Shown piece after piece: positions 45,856 to 55,400 of a stretch of 64,000 bases of DNA (position 1 is the stretch's first letter; each line of letters opens with the position of its first letter). Origin of the DNA: Acidobacteriota bacterium (GTDB taxonomy: Bacteria; Acidobacteriota; Vicinamibacteria; Vicinamibacterales; 2-12-FULL-66-21). A program made the position numbers and the translations under genes. The stretch covers positions 1 through 64,000 of the forward strand of contig QHWT01000061.1 of the NCBI GenBank assembly GCA_003222675.1. The letters are read 5' to 3'. The notes under the pieces were generated by a model. The model saw nothing but the letters and a program-made list of their open reading frames with translations. It was not told the origin of the DNA and ran no database searches.

Positions 45856-46955
45856 TTGAGTGTCTCGAGATACGCGACGACATCGTGCATCGCTGTGTCC
45901 GTGAGCCGATCCAGCAGCTCCACATGCGCCGCATACGGATCGTGCTTGACGATCTTCATTCCAGCCGTCCGCGTGAGCGATCGATACTCTCCTGAGCCAT
46001 CACGCAGCGCGACGTGGAAGTCATCGAGGCTGACGAGGACGCCGTCAATCCGCGCGTTGTCGGGCATGGTGACGGTCACCGTGACTTTCGGCCGCGTGGC
46101 CGCGCTTCCACCGCGTCCCGTCGCGGTCGACGGAAACACGAATCGCTGCTGGATGTCGACGGGCCGATAGCGCGCGCCATAGCCCGCGAGATCTCCTGAC
46201 GGCGAGTGACAGCGGCTGCAGCGTCCTTCCCCGTTGAAGTACGCCTGGCCGGCATTCGGATCGCCGGTCAGCACGTCTCTCACCTCGTACGCGGGTGAAC
46301 CCTGAAGCGTGTCGTTGATCCGCTGCCAGATGTAGTGCGACAGATCGGTGATCTGGCTGTCGGTCAAGCTGCCGCTCGGCGCGGCAGTCGGCGTTGGATG
46401 TCCCCTCTTGAGAAGAGGTCCAATGGCGCTGCCGTAGCGATCGCGGAGCATCAGCGGCGACCGGATCAGATTCGCACCTTTGCTCGTTCCGCGCGCGCCC
46501 GGTCCATGGCAGCTCGCACACTCGGCGGCATACGTGATCTGTCCGCGCTCGGCCGCCACATCGTCGACGCGATGCCTGTCCGCCGCGCCCACATGCGATC
46601 GGGGTCCGCGTGCGCCGGGCTGCCCCGCACGGCCGCCGGCGCCGGGAATGACGACCGACTGCCGGCCGAAGTGCTTCGAGAGATAGTCGAGCACGGTGTC
46701 GAACTCCTCCGGCGTGATCACGGCGCCGCGCGCCGTCTGCATCGAGATGATGGTGGCTTCCCACTGCGATCGCGATCGTCCTTCTGCGGTCGCGCGCTCG
46801 GCAGGGTGGCACTTCGTGCAGACGCGGACAAACGTGTCGTGTGCCTTGATGTCGTCAGCGGTCTCCGGTGCCTGTGCCGCAGGCTGCTGCGCCGGCACCG
46901 CCGTCCGCAGAAACACGACAAGTGACAATCCGAGAAGTGCGTGATTGCGTGACAT
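45852..46955 (-). CDS. Tri-haem cytochrome c
   Basis: A 367-residue exported cytochrome. ATG 46955 shares a base with the amidohydrolase stop (TGATG). After the signal peptide (LLGLSLVVFLRTAVPAQ) a first haem domain has CTKCH near residue 43 and a MQTARG segment, the second has CASCHGPGARGT near 145 and the third CSRCHSPSGD near 242. The last 100 residues (VTVTVTMPDNARIDGVLVSL) form a beta-rich tail with no haem. The stop overlaps the PQQ dehydrogenase start. Together they form a quinoprotein-cytochrome pair passing electrons to the respiratory chain. Confidence 0.9.
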   Translation of the reverse strand: MSRNHALLGLSLVVFLRTAVPAQQPAAQAPETADDIKAHDTFVRVCTKCHPAERATAEGRSRSQWEATIISMQTARGAVITPEEFDTVLDYLSKHFGRQSVVIPGAGGRAGQPGARGPRSHVGAADRHRVDDVAAERGQITYAAECASCHGPGARGTSKGANLIRSPLMLRDRYGSAIGPLLKRGHPTPTAAPSGSLTDSQITDLSHYIWQRINDTLQGSPAYEVRDVLTGDPNAGQAYFNGEGRCSRCHSPSGDLAGYGARYRPVDIQQRFVFPSTATGRGGSAATRPKVTVTVTMPDNARIDGVLVSLDDFHVALRDGSGEYRSLTRTAGMKIVKHDPYAAHVELLDRLTDTAMHDVVAYLETLK

Positions 46956-48682
46956 CACTTTGCCGTCGATCGATCGAACGCGACGCGGCCGCCAACGACG
47001 GTGATCTCCGGTCGAATGCCGCGCAGGCGGTCGGGAGAACACGTGAGGATGTCCTCGTCGAGGACGACGAAGTCGGCGAGCTTGCCGGGCTCGATCGAGC
47101 CGCGCGTCTTTTCGTCGAAGCTGAAACGCGCGGCAACGCTGGTCATCATCCGGAGCGCCTCCTGACGCGAGACGGCCTCGTCGCCGCCGATGACCTGTCC
47201 CGATTCCGTGCGCCTGGTCGTTGCCGCGTAGATCGTCAGGAACGGATTGAAGGGATTCAGCGCCTGGTCGCGGTCGAGGCCGAACATGTGATCCGTATTG
47301 ATGGCGACGTCGACGCCAGCCTGCCGCAACGTCCGCAGTCCGATGAAATGCGCGAGACGCTCGGGGCCGAGACCGGTCGCCAGGGCATCGGCATCCTTGT
47401 AGTACCAGGCGGGCTGCGTGTCCACGAGCACGCCAAGGCGAGCGGCGCGCGCGGCGGTTTCGGGGTGAACGAAGTACGCGTGGATCAGTGTGTGCCGCCG
47501 GTCCGGCGCTGGCTGCGCCTTCTGTGCCGCTTCGAACGCGTCGAGCACGACGTCGACGCCCGCGTCGCCCGTCACGTGCGCGACCATCTGCCAGCCGTGC
47601 GTATGCCCGATCAGGATCGCAGATGCAATCTGCGCCGGCGTGAGCGTCAGAAACCCTCGGTAACGCGGATCGTCGACGGCGTACAACTGGTGCGCACCGG
47701 GACCGTAAGGCTCGCGCATGAACGCGGTGCCAATCAGGATTCCGCCATCGGTGAAAATCTTCAGCGGCCCGACTTTCAACCAGTCGTCACCGCTGCCGAA
47801 ACGAAACGGCAGACCGCTGACGAAGCGCTCGACCTCCGCGGAGTCGTCAGGACGAGGGATGCGGATTGTGACCGTCGCCCGCACCTTCAAACGGTCCCCG
47901 CGCTTCAGCGCCTCGTAGGCGCGGTACCCCTCAACCGTCGCGGCGCGCTCGATCACGCTGGTGATGCCAGTGGCAACGTACTGCTCGTGCACGCGCTGGA
48001 GTATGTCGAGTGGAGGGACCGCGGAAGCTTCCGTGTGGAAGCGCGCGAGCAGCGCGCCGACATTCCTCAACAGTCCGGTCGGCTCGCCGGCACCATCTTT
48101 GACGATGGCTCCGCCCGGCGGATCGGTCGAGTCGCGCGTGATGCCGGCAGCGCGGAGCGCGGCCGTGTTGAGCGACAGCGCGTAGGCGCCGTCGACGGCC
48201 ACCGGGTGCTGTGGCGCCGCGGCGTCCAGTTCCTTACGGGTGGGGAAGCGGCGCTCGCGCAACCGGGTCGGATACACACGCGGCGTCCAGATCCAGCTCT
48301 CCGGCGGCCGGCGGCTCGCGTCGGTGCGTATCCACTCCTGCAACTCCGCGATCGACCGCAGATTGCGGAACGGCTGCTCTGCCTCCGTCGCGGCGACGCC
48401 GAGCGCATGGACGTGCGTGTCGATCAGCCCGGGGATCACGGTTCGTCCGTGTCCCTGCAGGACGCGCGTCGTGCTCCCGACGTAAGCACGCATCTCCTCG
48501 TTCGTTCCCACCGCCACGAACCGCCCATCGCGAACGGCGAGCGCACGCGCCTCGCTGAACCGCTCGTCGACCGTCAGAATTTTTGCGTCGCGCAACACGA
48601 GGTCGGCCGGCGGCGGAGCCTGCCTGCCTATGCCTGTGCCGAACGGCGCGAGCAACAGGACGAGAGCTACGCGTCTCAACAT
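46955..48682 (-). CDS. Exported amidohydrolase (family 3, YtcJ-like)
   Basis: A 575-residue metal-dependent hydrolase. ATG 48682 was chosen because GAGGAG lies eight bases upstream; a GTG at 48691 also overlaps the gene above. The signal peptide is VALVLLLAPFGTGIG. Metal-binding motifs of the superfamily are present: GLIDTHVHALG near residue 90, MVAHVTGDAGVD, TLIHAYFVHPE and INTDHMFG, and the last domain starts KLADFVVLDEDIL. YtcJ-like enzymes hydrolyse amide or related bonds in small molecules; the substrate is unknown. It lies in a coupled operon with the DapA-like gene upstream and the cytochrome c gene downstream. Confidence 0.92.
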   Translation of the reverse strand: MLRRVALVLLLAPFGTGIGRQAPPPADLVLRDAKILTVDERFSEARALAVRDGRFVAVGTNEEMRAYVGSTTRVLQGHGRTVIPGLIDTHVHALGVAATEAEQPFRNLRSIAELQEWIRTDASRRPPESWIWTPRVYPTRLRERRFPTRKELDAAAPQHPVAVDGAYALSLNTAALRAAGITRDSTDPPGGAIVKDGAGEPTGLLRNVGALLARFHTEASAVPPLDILQRVHEQYVATGITSVIERAATVEGYRAYEALKRGDRLKVRATVTIRIPRPDDSAEVERFVSGLPFRFGSGDDWLKVGPLKIFTDGGILIGTAFMREPYGPGAHQLYAVDDPRYRGFLTLTPAQIASAILIGHTHGWQMVAHVTGDAGVDVVLDAFEAAQKAQPAPDRRHTLIHAYFVHPETAARAARLGVLVDTQPAWYYKDADALATGLGPERLAHFIGLRTLRQAGVDVAINTDHMFGLDRDQALNPFNPFLTIYAATTRRTESGQVIGGDEAVSRQEALRMMTSVAARFSFDEKTRGSIEPGKLADFVVLDEDILTCSPDRLRGIRPEITVVGGRVAFDRSTAK

Positions 48683-49740
48683 CGCATCCACTCCTCGAGA
48701 TGTGCCGCAACGAACTCATCGTCGGCCAGGTGCGGGTACGCGCAGCGGACGCGATCGATCTCGGCGGCCTGGCCGCGGCTGAGCGTCTCGCGCGGATTCA
48801 GACACCGGGCGCTTGCGAGGAGTCCCTGGCGTCGCAATACTTCCTGAATGCCGGCAATACATCCGGCAAAGCCATTCGCGGCATCGAAAAACGCCGCGTT
48901 CGCATCGGTGATCTGCGTACCGCGCTGCAACAGCGTCGCGGGGACGTGTTCCGCGCGAACCGCGGAATGACAATCCGCGAGCAGCGTCACGGCCGGTCGG
49001 GTCCACACGGCCCAGTGGCCGAGCAGGCCGCCGACGATCCGGCGCTCTGTGGTTGCACCGTTCGCGTGAAATTGGAATGGCGTCACGAGATCGCTGACGA
49101 TCGAGTCGTCGTTGCCCGTGTAGAGCGCGATGTCATCGCGATGCGCGTCGACGACCGCGCGGACGACATCAAGCGTTTGATAACGATTGAACGGGGCGAT
49201 CTTGATGGCGATGACGGAGGGAATCTCGGCAAACCGCCTCCAGAATTCGTACGACAGCGGGCGGCCGCCGACCGATGGCTGGAGATAGAACCCGACGAGT
49301 GGAATCCGCTCGCCCACCGCCTGCGAGTGCGCGATGAGCGCCGCGGCATCGGCGTCGACGAGCGCCGCAAGACTGAGCAGCCCCGCATGGTAGCCGAGCC
49401 GCGCGAGCAGGTCTGCCTCACGAAGCGCCTGATCGGTCCGACCCGCGATACCGCCAATGCGGATCAGCGGCTCGCGCCCGCGCGCATCGGCGCGATCCAT
49501 TTCCTCGGCTGCGATCGCCAGGACAGGCTCGAAGAGTCCCACACTGGGATCGCGGATGGCGAACTGCGTCGTGTGCACGCCGACGGCGAGTCCGCCGGCG
49601 CCCGCCGCGGCATAGTAACGCGTCAGCGCCCGCTGCCGCCGCTCGTCGAACGCGCCGTTGCCATCGAGGGCGAGCGGATGCGCGGGAATGACCCTGCCGT
49701 CCTGCAGCGCTCGTCGAACGCTACTGTGCATCTCGTGCAT
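48676..49740 (-). CDS. DapA-family (dihydrodipicolinate synthase-like) aldolase
   Basis: A 354-residue TIM-barrel protein starting at ATG 49740, which overlaps the epimerase stop (TGATG). Family marks are PAHPLALDGNGAFDERRQRA at the start, the strand VGFYLQPSVGG and the Schiff-base Lys in VIAIKIAPFNRYQT near residue 160. This subgroup of DapA-like proteins includes aldolases of sugar acids and unusual amino acids as well as the lysine pathway enzyme. The setting, with a sugar-nucleotide-type epimerase and a hydrolase, favours catabolism over lysine synthesis. The C-terminus overlaps the start region of the amidohydrolase gene. Confidence 0.88.
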   Translation of the reverse strand: MHEMHSSVRRALQDGRVIPAHPLALDGNGAFDERRQRALTRYYAAAGAGGLAVGVHTTQFAIRDPSVGLFEPVLAIAAEEMDRADARGREPLIRIGGIAGRTDQALREADLLARLGYHAGLLSLAALVDADAAALIAHSQAVGERIPLVGFYLQPSVGGRPLSYEFWRRFAEIPSVIAIKIAPFNRYQTLDVVRAVVDAHRDDIALYTGNDDSIVSDLVTPFQFHANGATTERRIVGGLLGHWAVWTRPAVTLLADCHSAVRAEHVPATLLQRGTQITDANAAFFDAANGFAGCIAGIQEVLRRQGLLASARCLNPRETLSRGQAAEIDRVRCAYPHLADDEFVAAHLEEWMRC

Positions 49741-50774
49741 CAGAACTGCCCGGCGCGTGACTCGAAATGCGTAGGCTTGTCGAGAGTCTCGCCGCCCCGC
49801 CGGACCCAGTCGGCCGTCCATGCGAGCAGCTGCTCAGCGTCGACACGCGGCTTGCCGAACAGCGACCACCCGCGCGTGCCGTTGCTCAGGAGCGCGTCTT
49901 CCGCTTCGCGATTGATGAACGATACGTCGAGATCCTGTCGCCGCGCGAGCTCGGCGGAGACCGCGCGCACGCTCAGTTCTTCGGGACCCGCAATATTCAC
50001 CATCAGCGGCGGCGTCGACGTGTGTTCCAGCGCGGCGAGCGCCATCGCGTTGGCATCGGCCTGCCAGATGACGTTGAAGTATCCCATCGTCAGGTCGATC
50101 GGCTCGCGCCTCGACACGCGCCCGGCGAGATCGGCCAGCACGCCATACCGCATTTCGACGGCGTAGTTCAGGCGAAGAATGGCGACCGGAATTTCGTACG
50201 CGCGGCTGAAGTACTGAAACATCCGTTCGCGGCCGAGACAGCTCATCGCATACTCGCCAATCGGCGCAGGCGAATCTTCTTCGCGTGATCCGCCGCGGCC
50301 GTGCGGCGTAAGGCCGTACACGTTACCCGTCGAGAAGGCGACGATCCCGCTTCTCCGATACCGATCGCAGACCATGGCCGGGAGATGCGCGTTCATCGCC
50401 CAGGTCAGCGGCTCGTCGCCCATGGAGCCAAACTTCCGCCCGGCCATGAATATGACATTCGGCGCCTCGGGCAGGCGCGCGAGCGCGGCTTCGTCGAGCA
50501 GATCGCAGCGAATCGTCTCGATTCCGTGCGCCTCGAGCGCGTGCTGCTGATCCGGCGACGAGAAGCGCGATACGCCAATCACGCGATGCGACAGGCCGGC
50601 GGCGTCCATCGCGCGCCGCGCCATGCGGGCGAGCGTCGGGCCCATCTTGCCCGCAACGCCCAGCACAACCAGATCGCCGTCCGCTCGGCCGATCGCCTCG
50701 ATTGCGGCGGGAGTGGGCTCACTCAGCAGCTCCTCGAGATGCGCGACGTCGCGGATCTTCGTGGGAACCTCCAT
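49740..50774 (-). CDS. NAD-dependent epimerase/dehydratase-like protein
   Basis: A 344-residue Rossmann-fold protein that begins at ATG 50774. The nucleotide-binding glycine loop is VVLGVAGKMGPTLARMA near residue 35-51. IVAFSTGNVYGL, with the S and Y, and a later K-like position match the extended SDR family, although the usual YxxxK is not obvious (EYAMSCLGRERMF may hold it). It is first in a minus-strand operon with DapA-like, amidohydrolase, cytochrome and PQQ genes. The divergent acetyltransferase gene starts 86 bases away, so the promoter lies in 50775-50859. Confidence 0.87.
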   Translation of the reverse strand: MEVPTKIRDVAHLEELLSEPTPAAIEAIGRADGDLVVLGVAGKMGPTLARMARRAMDAAGLSHRVIGVSRFSSPDQQHALEAHGIETIRCDLLDEAALARLPEAPNVIFMAGRKFGSMGDEPLTWAMNAHLPAMVCDRYRRSGIVAFSTGNVYGLTPHGRGGSREEDSPAPIGEYAMSCLGRERMFQYFSRAYEIPVAILRLNYAVEMRYGVLADLAGRVSRREPIDLTMGYFNVIWQADANAMALAALEHTSTPPLMVNIAGPEELSVRAVSAELARRQDLDVSFINREAEDALLSNGTRGWSLFGKPRVDAEQLLAWTADWVRRGGETLDKPTHFESRAGQF

Positions 50775-50859
50775 TCCGTCACTATTATCATGCGACCGCA
50801 GATGAGCGGGGTGCCGCAAAGTACCGGCAAAGGGCTGCAACAGGCCGCTCGCGAGAACA

Positions 50860-51765
50860 ATGATTTCCATCCGGGCGATGACAGCAGGCGACATTCCTGC
50901 CGGACTCCTGCTCTGCCGCGCGAGCGGATGGAATCAGACCGAACGCGACTGGCAGTACTTTCTGACGGCCGCTCCCGACGGCGCTCTGGTAGCAGAGGAG
51001 AACGGGATCGTGATCGGCACGGTGGCGACGCTGCCTTATGGTCCGTTCGCGTGGATCGCGATGGTGCTCGTCGATCCGAAGGCCCGAGGCAGAGGAGTCG
51101 GGACGTTGCTGCTCCACCGGGGAGTGGCGCTCGTACCAAAAGGTGCGGCGGCGCGGCTCGATGCAACGCCGGCGGGCGAGGCGCTGTATCGGCAGCTCGG
51201 GTTCGTGGCCGAGTACGGCCTCGCGCGGTGGTTTCTTGACGCCAGCGCGTCACGTCTGGTGCATGCGTCCGGAGCGCGCCGATTCGAGCGATCCGACTGG
51301 CCGGCTGTTCGCGCCCTGGATTTGCGCGCATTCGGAGCATCGCGCGTAGGCCTGCTGGAGCGCCTCGCCGAGGAGGCGCCGCAGTACGCCTGGGTGCTCG
51401 AAGGCAACAGGGGTGGCCTGCGCGGATTCCTGTTCGGCCGTCACGGGCATGTGCGTGAGCACCTCGGGCCGCTGGTTGCGGACAGCCACGAAAGCGCCCG
51501 CCTGCTCCTCGAGTCGTGCCTCGCCTCCCAGCCCGATCGCGCCGTCTTTATCGACGTACCCGCGTTGGGGCCAGATCTCGATTTTTCATCATTGTCGAAA
51601 AATCGAGATCTGACCCCGGTAGACGATCACGCGGCATGGAGGGACGCCCTGTCGCTGGCGGGCTTTACCGTGGAGCGTCCCTTCGTACGGATGTACCGCG
51701 GCCAATTGACCGCCCGGGGAGATCCGTCGCTCAGCTTCGCGATCTGCGGGCCGGAGTTCGGCTGA
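50860..51765 (+). CDS. Two-domain GNAT acetyltransferase containing an in-frame palindromic repeat
   Basis: A 301-residue protein with two GNAT modules. The first (residues 1-130) has the acetyl-CoA loop DPKARGRGVGTLLLHRG near residues 73-89. The second half (about 150-301) resembles the degenerate C-terminal GNAT domain of YitH-like proteins. Residues about 236-253 (GPDLDFSSLSKNRDLTP) are encoded by a near-perfect inverted repeat at 51567-51617 that has inserted without breaking the frame. That segment lies in a loop before AAWRDALSLAGF and is absent from what I expect of the family. Substrate unknown. It is divergent from the epimerase operon. Confidence 0.87.
   Translation: MISIRAMTAGDIPAGLLLCRASGWNQTERDWQYFLTAAPDGALVAEENGIVIGTVATLPYGPFAWIAMVLVDPKARGRGVGTLLLHRGVALVPKGAAARLDATPAGEALYRQLGFVAEYGLARWFLDASASRLVHASGARRFERSDWPAVRALDLRAFGASRVGLLERLAEEAPQYAWVLEGNRGGLRGFLFGRHGHVREHLGPLVADSHESARLLLESCLASQPDRAVFIDVPALGPDLDFSSLSKNRDLTPVDDHAAWRDALSLAGFTVERPFVRMYRGQLTARGDPSLSFAICGPEFG
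51567..51617. repeat. REP-like inverted repeat inside the GNAT gene
   Basis: The left arm 51567-51587 (ggggccagatctcgattttt plus c) and the right arm 51597-51617 are complementary at 20 of 21 bases, with a nine-base spacer. The GGGGTCAGA/TCTGACCCC ends match the core of the short repeats at 59616-59713, so it belongs to the same family. Confidence 0.8.
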
Positions 51766-51766
51766 A

Positions 51767-52189
51767 TCACTGCGCCGTCAGCGGAACTTTCACGATCGCC
51801 ACGGCGACCTGACGTTCCCGCTCCATTCTCGCCGCCGTGAGCGGGATTTCACGCTCGATGGCATATCCGTCAGTGATTCGGAAGAGGAAGTTCTGCCCTT
51901 CGAAGCGTTTGAACACCAGTTCCGGCTGTGCGGGCGCCTTGCCCGAATCACTGTTCGTCAGGACGAAGACGTGACGCCGGCTGTCCGCGCTCCTGATTGC
52001 CAGAACGCCAGGCGTAGATGTCTGGCTGACGACGTAGCTGCCTGCGGGGAGCCGCAGGTCGCCGACAACGAAATCGAACGGGACTCTCGCCGTCAGCCGT
52101 TCATCGGCGCGCGCTGGACTCGCCGTCGCGACGCCGATCATTGTCAATGCCATCGCCATCCACCCCCTCAGACTCAGATGTCCTGTCAT
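51767..52189 (-). CDS. Small exported beta-sandwich protein of an acidobacterial type
   Basis: A 140-residue protein. ATG 52189 has GAGG five bases upstream; an earlier ATG at 52273 gives an atypical N-terminus. The signal peptide (MAMALTMIGVATASPARAD) is followed by about 110 residues with motifs VPFDFVVGDLRLPAGSYVVS, GVLAIRSADSRRHVFVLTN and LVFKRFEGQNFLFRI. This secreted family with an F-x-V-G-x-x-x-L-P-A-G-x-Y signature is common in Acidobacteria, usually without assigned function. It lies between two plus-strand genes, convergent with the GNAT gene. Confidence 0.8.
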   Translation of the reverse strand: MTGHLSLRGWMAMALTMIGVATASPARADERLTARVPFDFVVGDLRLPAGSYVVSQTSTPGVLAIRSADSRRHVFVLTNSDSGKAPAQPELVFKRFEGQNFLFRITDGYAIEREIPLTAARMERERQVAVAIVKVPLTAQ

Positions 52190-52330
52190 ACCGACCTCAT
52201 TTCCTCGCAGGGCGCCGACTTCATTGGTGATAGACGGGCAAATGTTTGCGAGGATGTGGCGCAGCCATGACATGACTGCGACTGAACGGTGCAGCAGTCG
52301 AGCTGCCGTCGATTCGTTATGTCAAAAACC

Positions 52331-52359
52331 TTGACTTTGTAAAGAATCTGTAGCTAGTA
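52331..52359 (+). promoter_or_regulatory. Possible sigma-70-type promoter of the TonB receptor gene
   Basis: TTGACT at 52331-52336 is followed 17 bases later by CTAGTA (52354-52359), or 14 bases later by TAGCTA. The distance to the ATG at 52426 is about 67-70 bases. Both elements are only partial matches. Confidence 0.3.
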
Positions 52360-52425
52360 CGGAAGAGCACCAGACTCGTCGAGACGCAACGGCTGTCCCG
52401 TAAATTCTTCCTCGGGAGGCGATTC

Positions 52426-55400
52426 ATGAAAATGTTGCGGGTGGGGGCGGCGCTGTCGTTGCTGGTGCTGGCAGGCGGAGTCTCGCTTGGCGCGCAGACT
52501 CACTTTGCCAGCTTTACCGGCACCATCAGCGGCAATGACGGTAAGCCTGTTCCGGACGTCGAGGTAGTCGCCACGAATGTCGCGACCCAGGTGACCTACA
52601 CGGCCCGAAGCAACGACAAGGGCCTCTACACCATCTCAGCACTGCCGATCGGCGCGTACAAGATTCGCGCGCAGGCGCAAGGCTTTCAGATCAACGAAAC
52701 GAACGAGATCACGCTCGAGTCGGGGCAGAACGCTCGTGTCGATATCACGATGCAGACCGGCTTGCAGGAGACCGTCGAGGTCACAGGCGTCAGTCCGATC
52801 CTTCAGACTCAGAACGCCGTCGTCGGTCAGGTGGTTTCGGAGACCACCATCAGAGGCATGCCCCTTAACGGGCGCAACTTCTCCCAGCTCTCGCTGCTGA
52901 TGCCCGGCGTTGCGACCACGGAACCAGACAGCTTCACCCAACCGAAGAACTTCGGCTCCGGACGGCCGTTCGTCAACGGGCAGCGGGAGCAGGAGAATAA
53001 CTACACGCTCGACGGCGTCGACATGAACGAGCCGATCGACAACCTGCTTCCCTACCAACCGAGCCCCGATGCATTGGCGGAGGTCCGGGTCGAGACCAAC
53101 AACTACTCCGCGGAGTTCGGCAACGTTGCCGGCGCGCTGATTGGCAGTACGATCAAGTCGGGCACCAACGACTTCCACGGAAACGGCTTCGAGTACTGGC
53201 GCGACAGCAGCATGGCCGCGAACACATGGGACAATAACCGTGTGACCCCCGCCGCGAAGAAGGCGGAGCTGTCGCAGCACATTTTCGGCGCCACCATCGG
53301 CGGCCCAGTCGCCAGGAACAAGGTCTTCTTCTTCGGCGATTACCAGGGCTTCCTTCGCGATCGGCCAGGCGAGTTGGTCAGAACCGTAGCGCCAGCGTCG
53401 TTTCGGCAAGGCGACTTCTCCAGTGTTGCCGTCACGATTCGGGATCCCGTCACCGGTCAGCCGTTCCCGGGCAACCAGATTCCCGTCGGACGTTTCAGCC
53501 CGATTGCGCGAGCGGTTCTCGCCAACCAGACGCTGTATCCACTTCCAAACCGGACCGGGGACACGAACAACCTCGTCGCGCCTTCCTCTGACAAGCAGAG
53601 AGTTCATCAGGGGGACTTCAAAGTCGACCTGAACGTGTCGGACCACGATCGTTTCTTCGGCCGCGTGTCGTACCAGCATTACAAATCGGAGCCGGATCGC
53701 GCGCCGATCGCCAGCAACCTGATTGCGACGAACGATTCGCCGTTTACCGGCCTTGCCTTCAACTGGAACCGCACGCTGTCGCCAACCGCCATCAACGAAC
53801 TGCTGGTTGGCTTCACCCACGTGAAGTTCCAGACCATTCCGGTGGACTGGGCGGGGATCGGCAAGGCCAACGCGAGCATCGGCATCGCGGGTGACCAGAC
53901 AATCAATGGATTGAGCGCCTTCAACATCGGCGACTTCGGGTTCGGCGATGCTGGCGGCTCGGAATTCAACAACATCAAGAGCTATCAGCTGAGTGAAAAA
54001 TACTCGTGGTTCAAGGGGCGCCATCAGTTCAAGTTCGGCGGCCGGTGGCTCTACCAGCGACAGGGCTTCTCCTACTCGGGTAACGAGGGGATCCTCGGTC
54101 ACTTCGAGTACAGCGGCGCCTTCACCGGGTTCAATTTCGCAGACTTCCTCCTGGATCAAGTGTCCGCGAAGGGCCGCGGCGGCCTGGTCGCCCCGTTCAC
54201 GCAGCTCGGACACCGCATTGCCGTCTTTGGTCAGGACGATTTCAGGGTCCGGGACGACCTCACGCTGAATCTCGGCATGACGTGGGAGTACACCTCGCCA
54301 TGGGTCGAGAAGGACAACCGGCAATCCAACATCGACCTCACGACGGGGCAACTGCTCCTGGCGGGCCAGAACGGCAATAGCCGGGCGCTCTTCAATCCGT
54401 TCTATGGCGGCTTCGAGCCGCGTGTCGGCGCCGCCTGGACCCCGACAGACAAGTGGGTCGTGCGCGGCGCGTTCGGGATCGTGCAATACATGGAAGGGAC
54501 CGGCAAGAACCTGAGACTTACACAGAACCCGCCGTTCAACTTCGAAGGTCGAAAGGTCTTCGACGCGACGACCGGGGCCGGCACCGCATCCACGGGGTTC
54601 AACGACATCATCCCCAACGTGAACGGCGGCGCGGGAACCCTCTACCGAATCTTCGCTCCGGACCTGCGCCCTCAGCTCACGAAGCAGTGGAACGTCTTCG
54701 TCGAACGCAAGCTGACGAACGCGCTCTCCGCCAACGTTGGTTACGTGGGCAGTCGCGCCAGCCACATGGTCGTGCCGTTCGACTTCAACCAGCCTGAACC
54801 TGATCCCGGCCCTGTCTCCACGTGGAGGCCGTTGGATCAGCGACGACCGCTCTTCGCGCTCAACCCGAACATCGGTGTCACGAGCGGCACGAACTCGATC
54901 GGCGTCGGCGCCTACGACGCCCTCCAGGCGAGCCTGCGCCAGCGTCCGACCGAGGGCCTGGAATTTCTCGCGTCGTACACCTACAGCAAGGCGCTCAGCG
55001 ACAATGTCGGATATTACGGCGTCGGCTGGAGTCAGACGGCGGGCCAGGGCTACTACTATCTCGACGGCTCGAATCCGCTGAAGGACTACGGACCGTCCCC
55101 TTACGACATGCGCCAGAACTTCAGCCTCGCGACGATCTACGAGCTGCCATTCGGAAGAGTGCGCGGCGGCAACGCGATGGGTGCGAAGAACGCTGTCCTG
55201 GGTGGCTGGACCCTGAACAGCATTTTCCAGGCGCACAGCGGCCTGCCAATCACCGTCTACGATGGTGCCGGGCAGTCGCTGCAGGCGACACGCTCACTCG
55301 AGCGGCCGAACCGCGTATGTAACGGCGCCATTTCTGGAGCGGGTGTCAATGACCCGTGGATCGACATCAGCTGCTTCCAGCACGCGCCCGCCGGGCAGTT

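Noticed and set aside
52636-55236. 866-codon minus-strand frame opposite the TonB receptor
   Set aside because: Antisense shadow of the receptor; composition is V-, R- and E-rich and has no domain.
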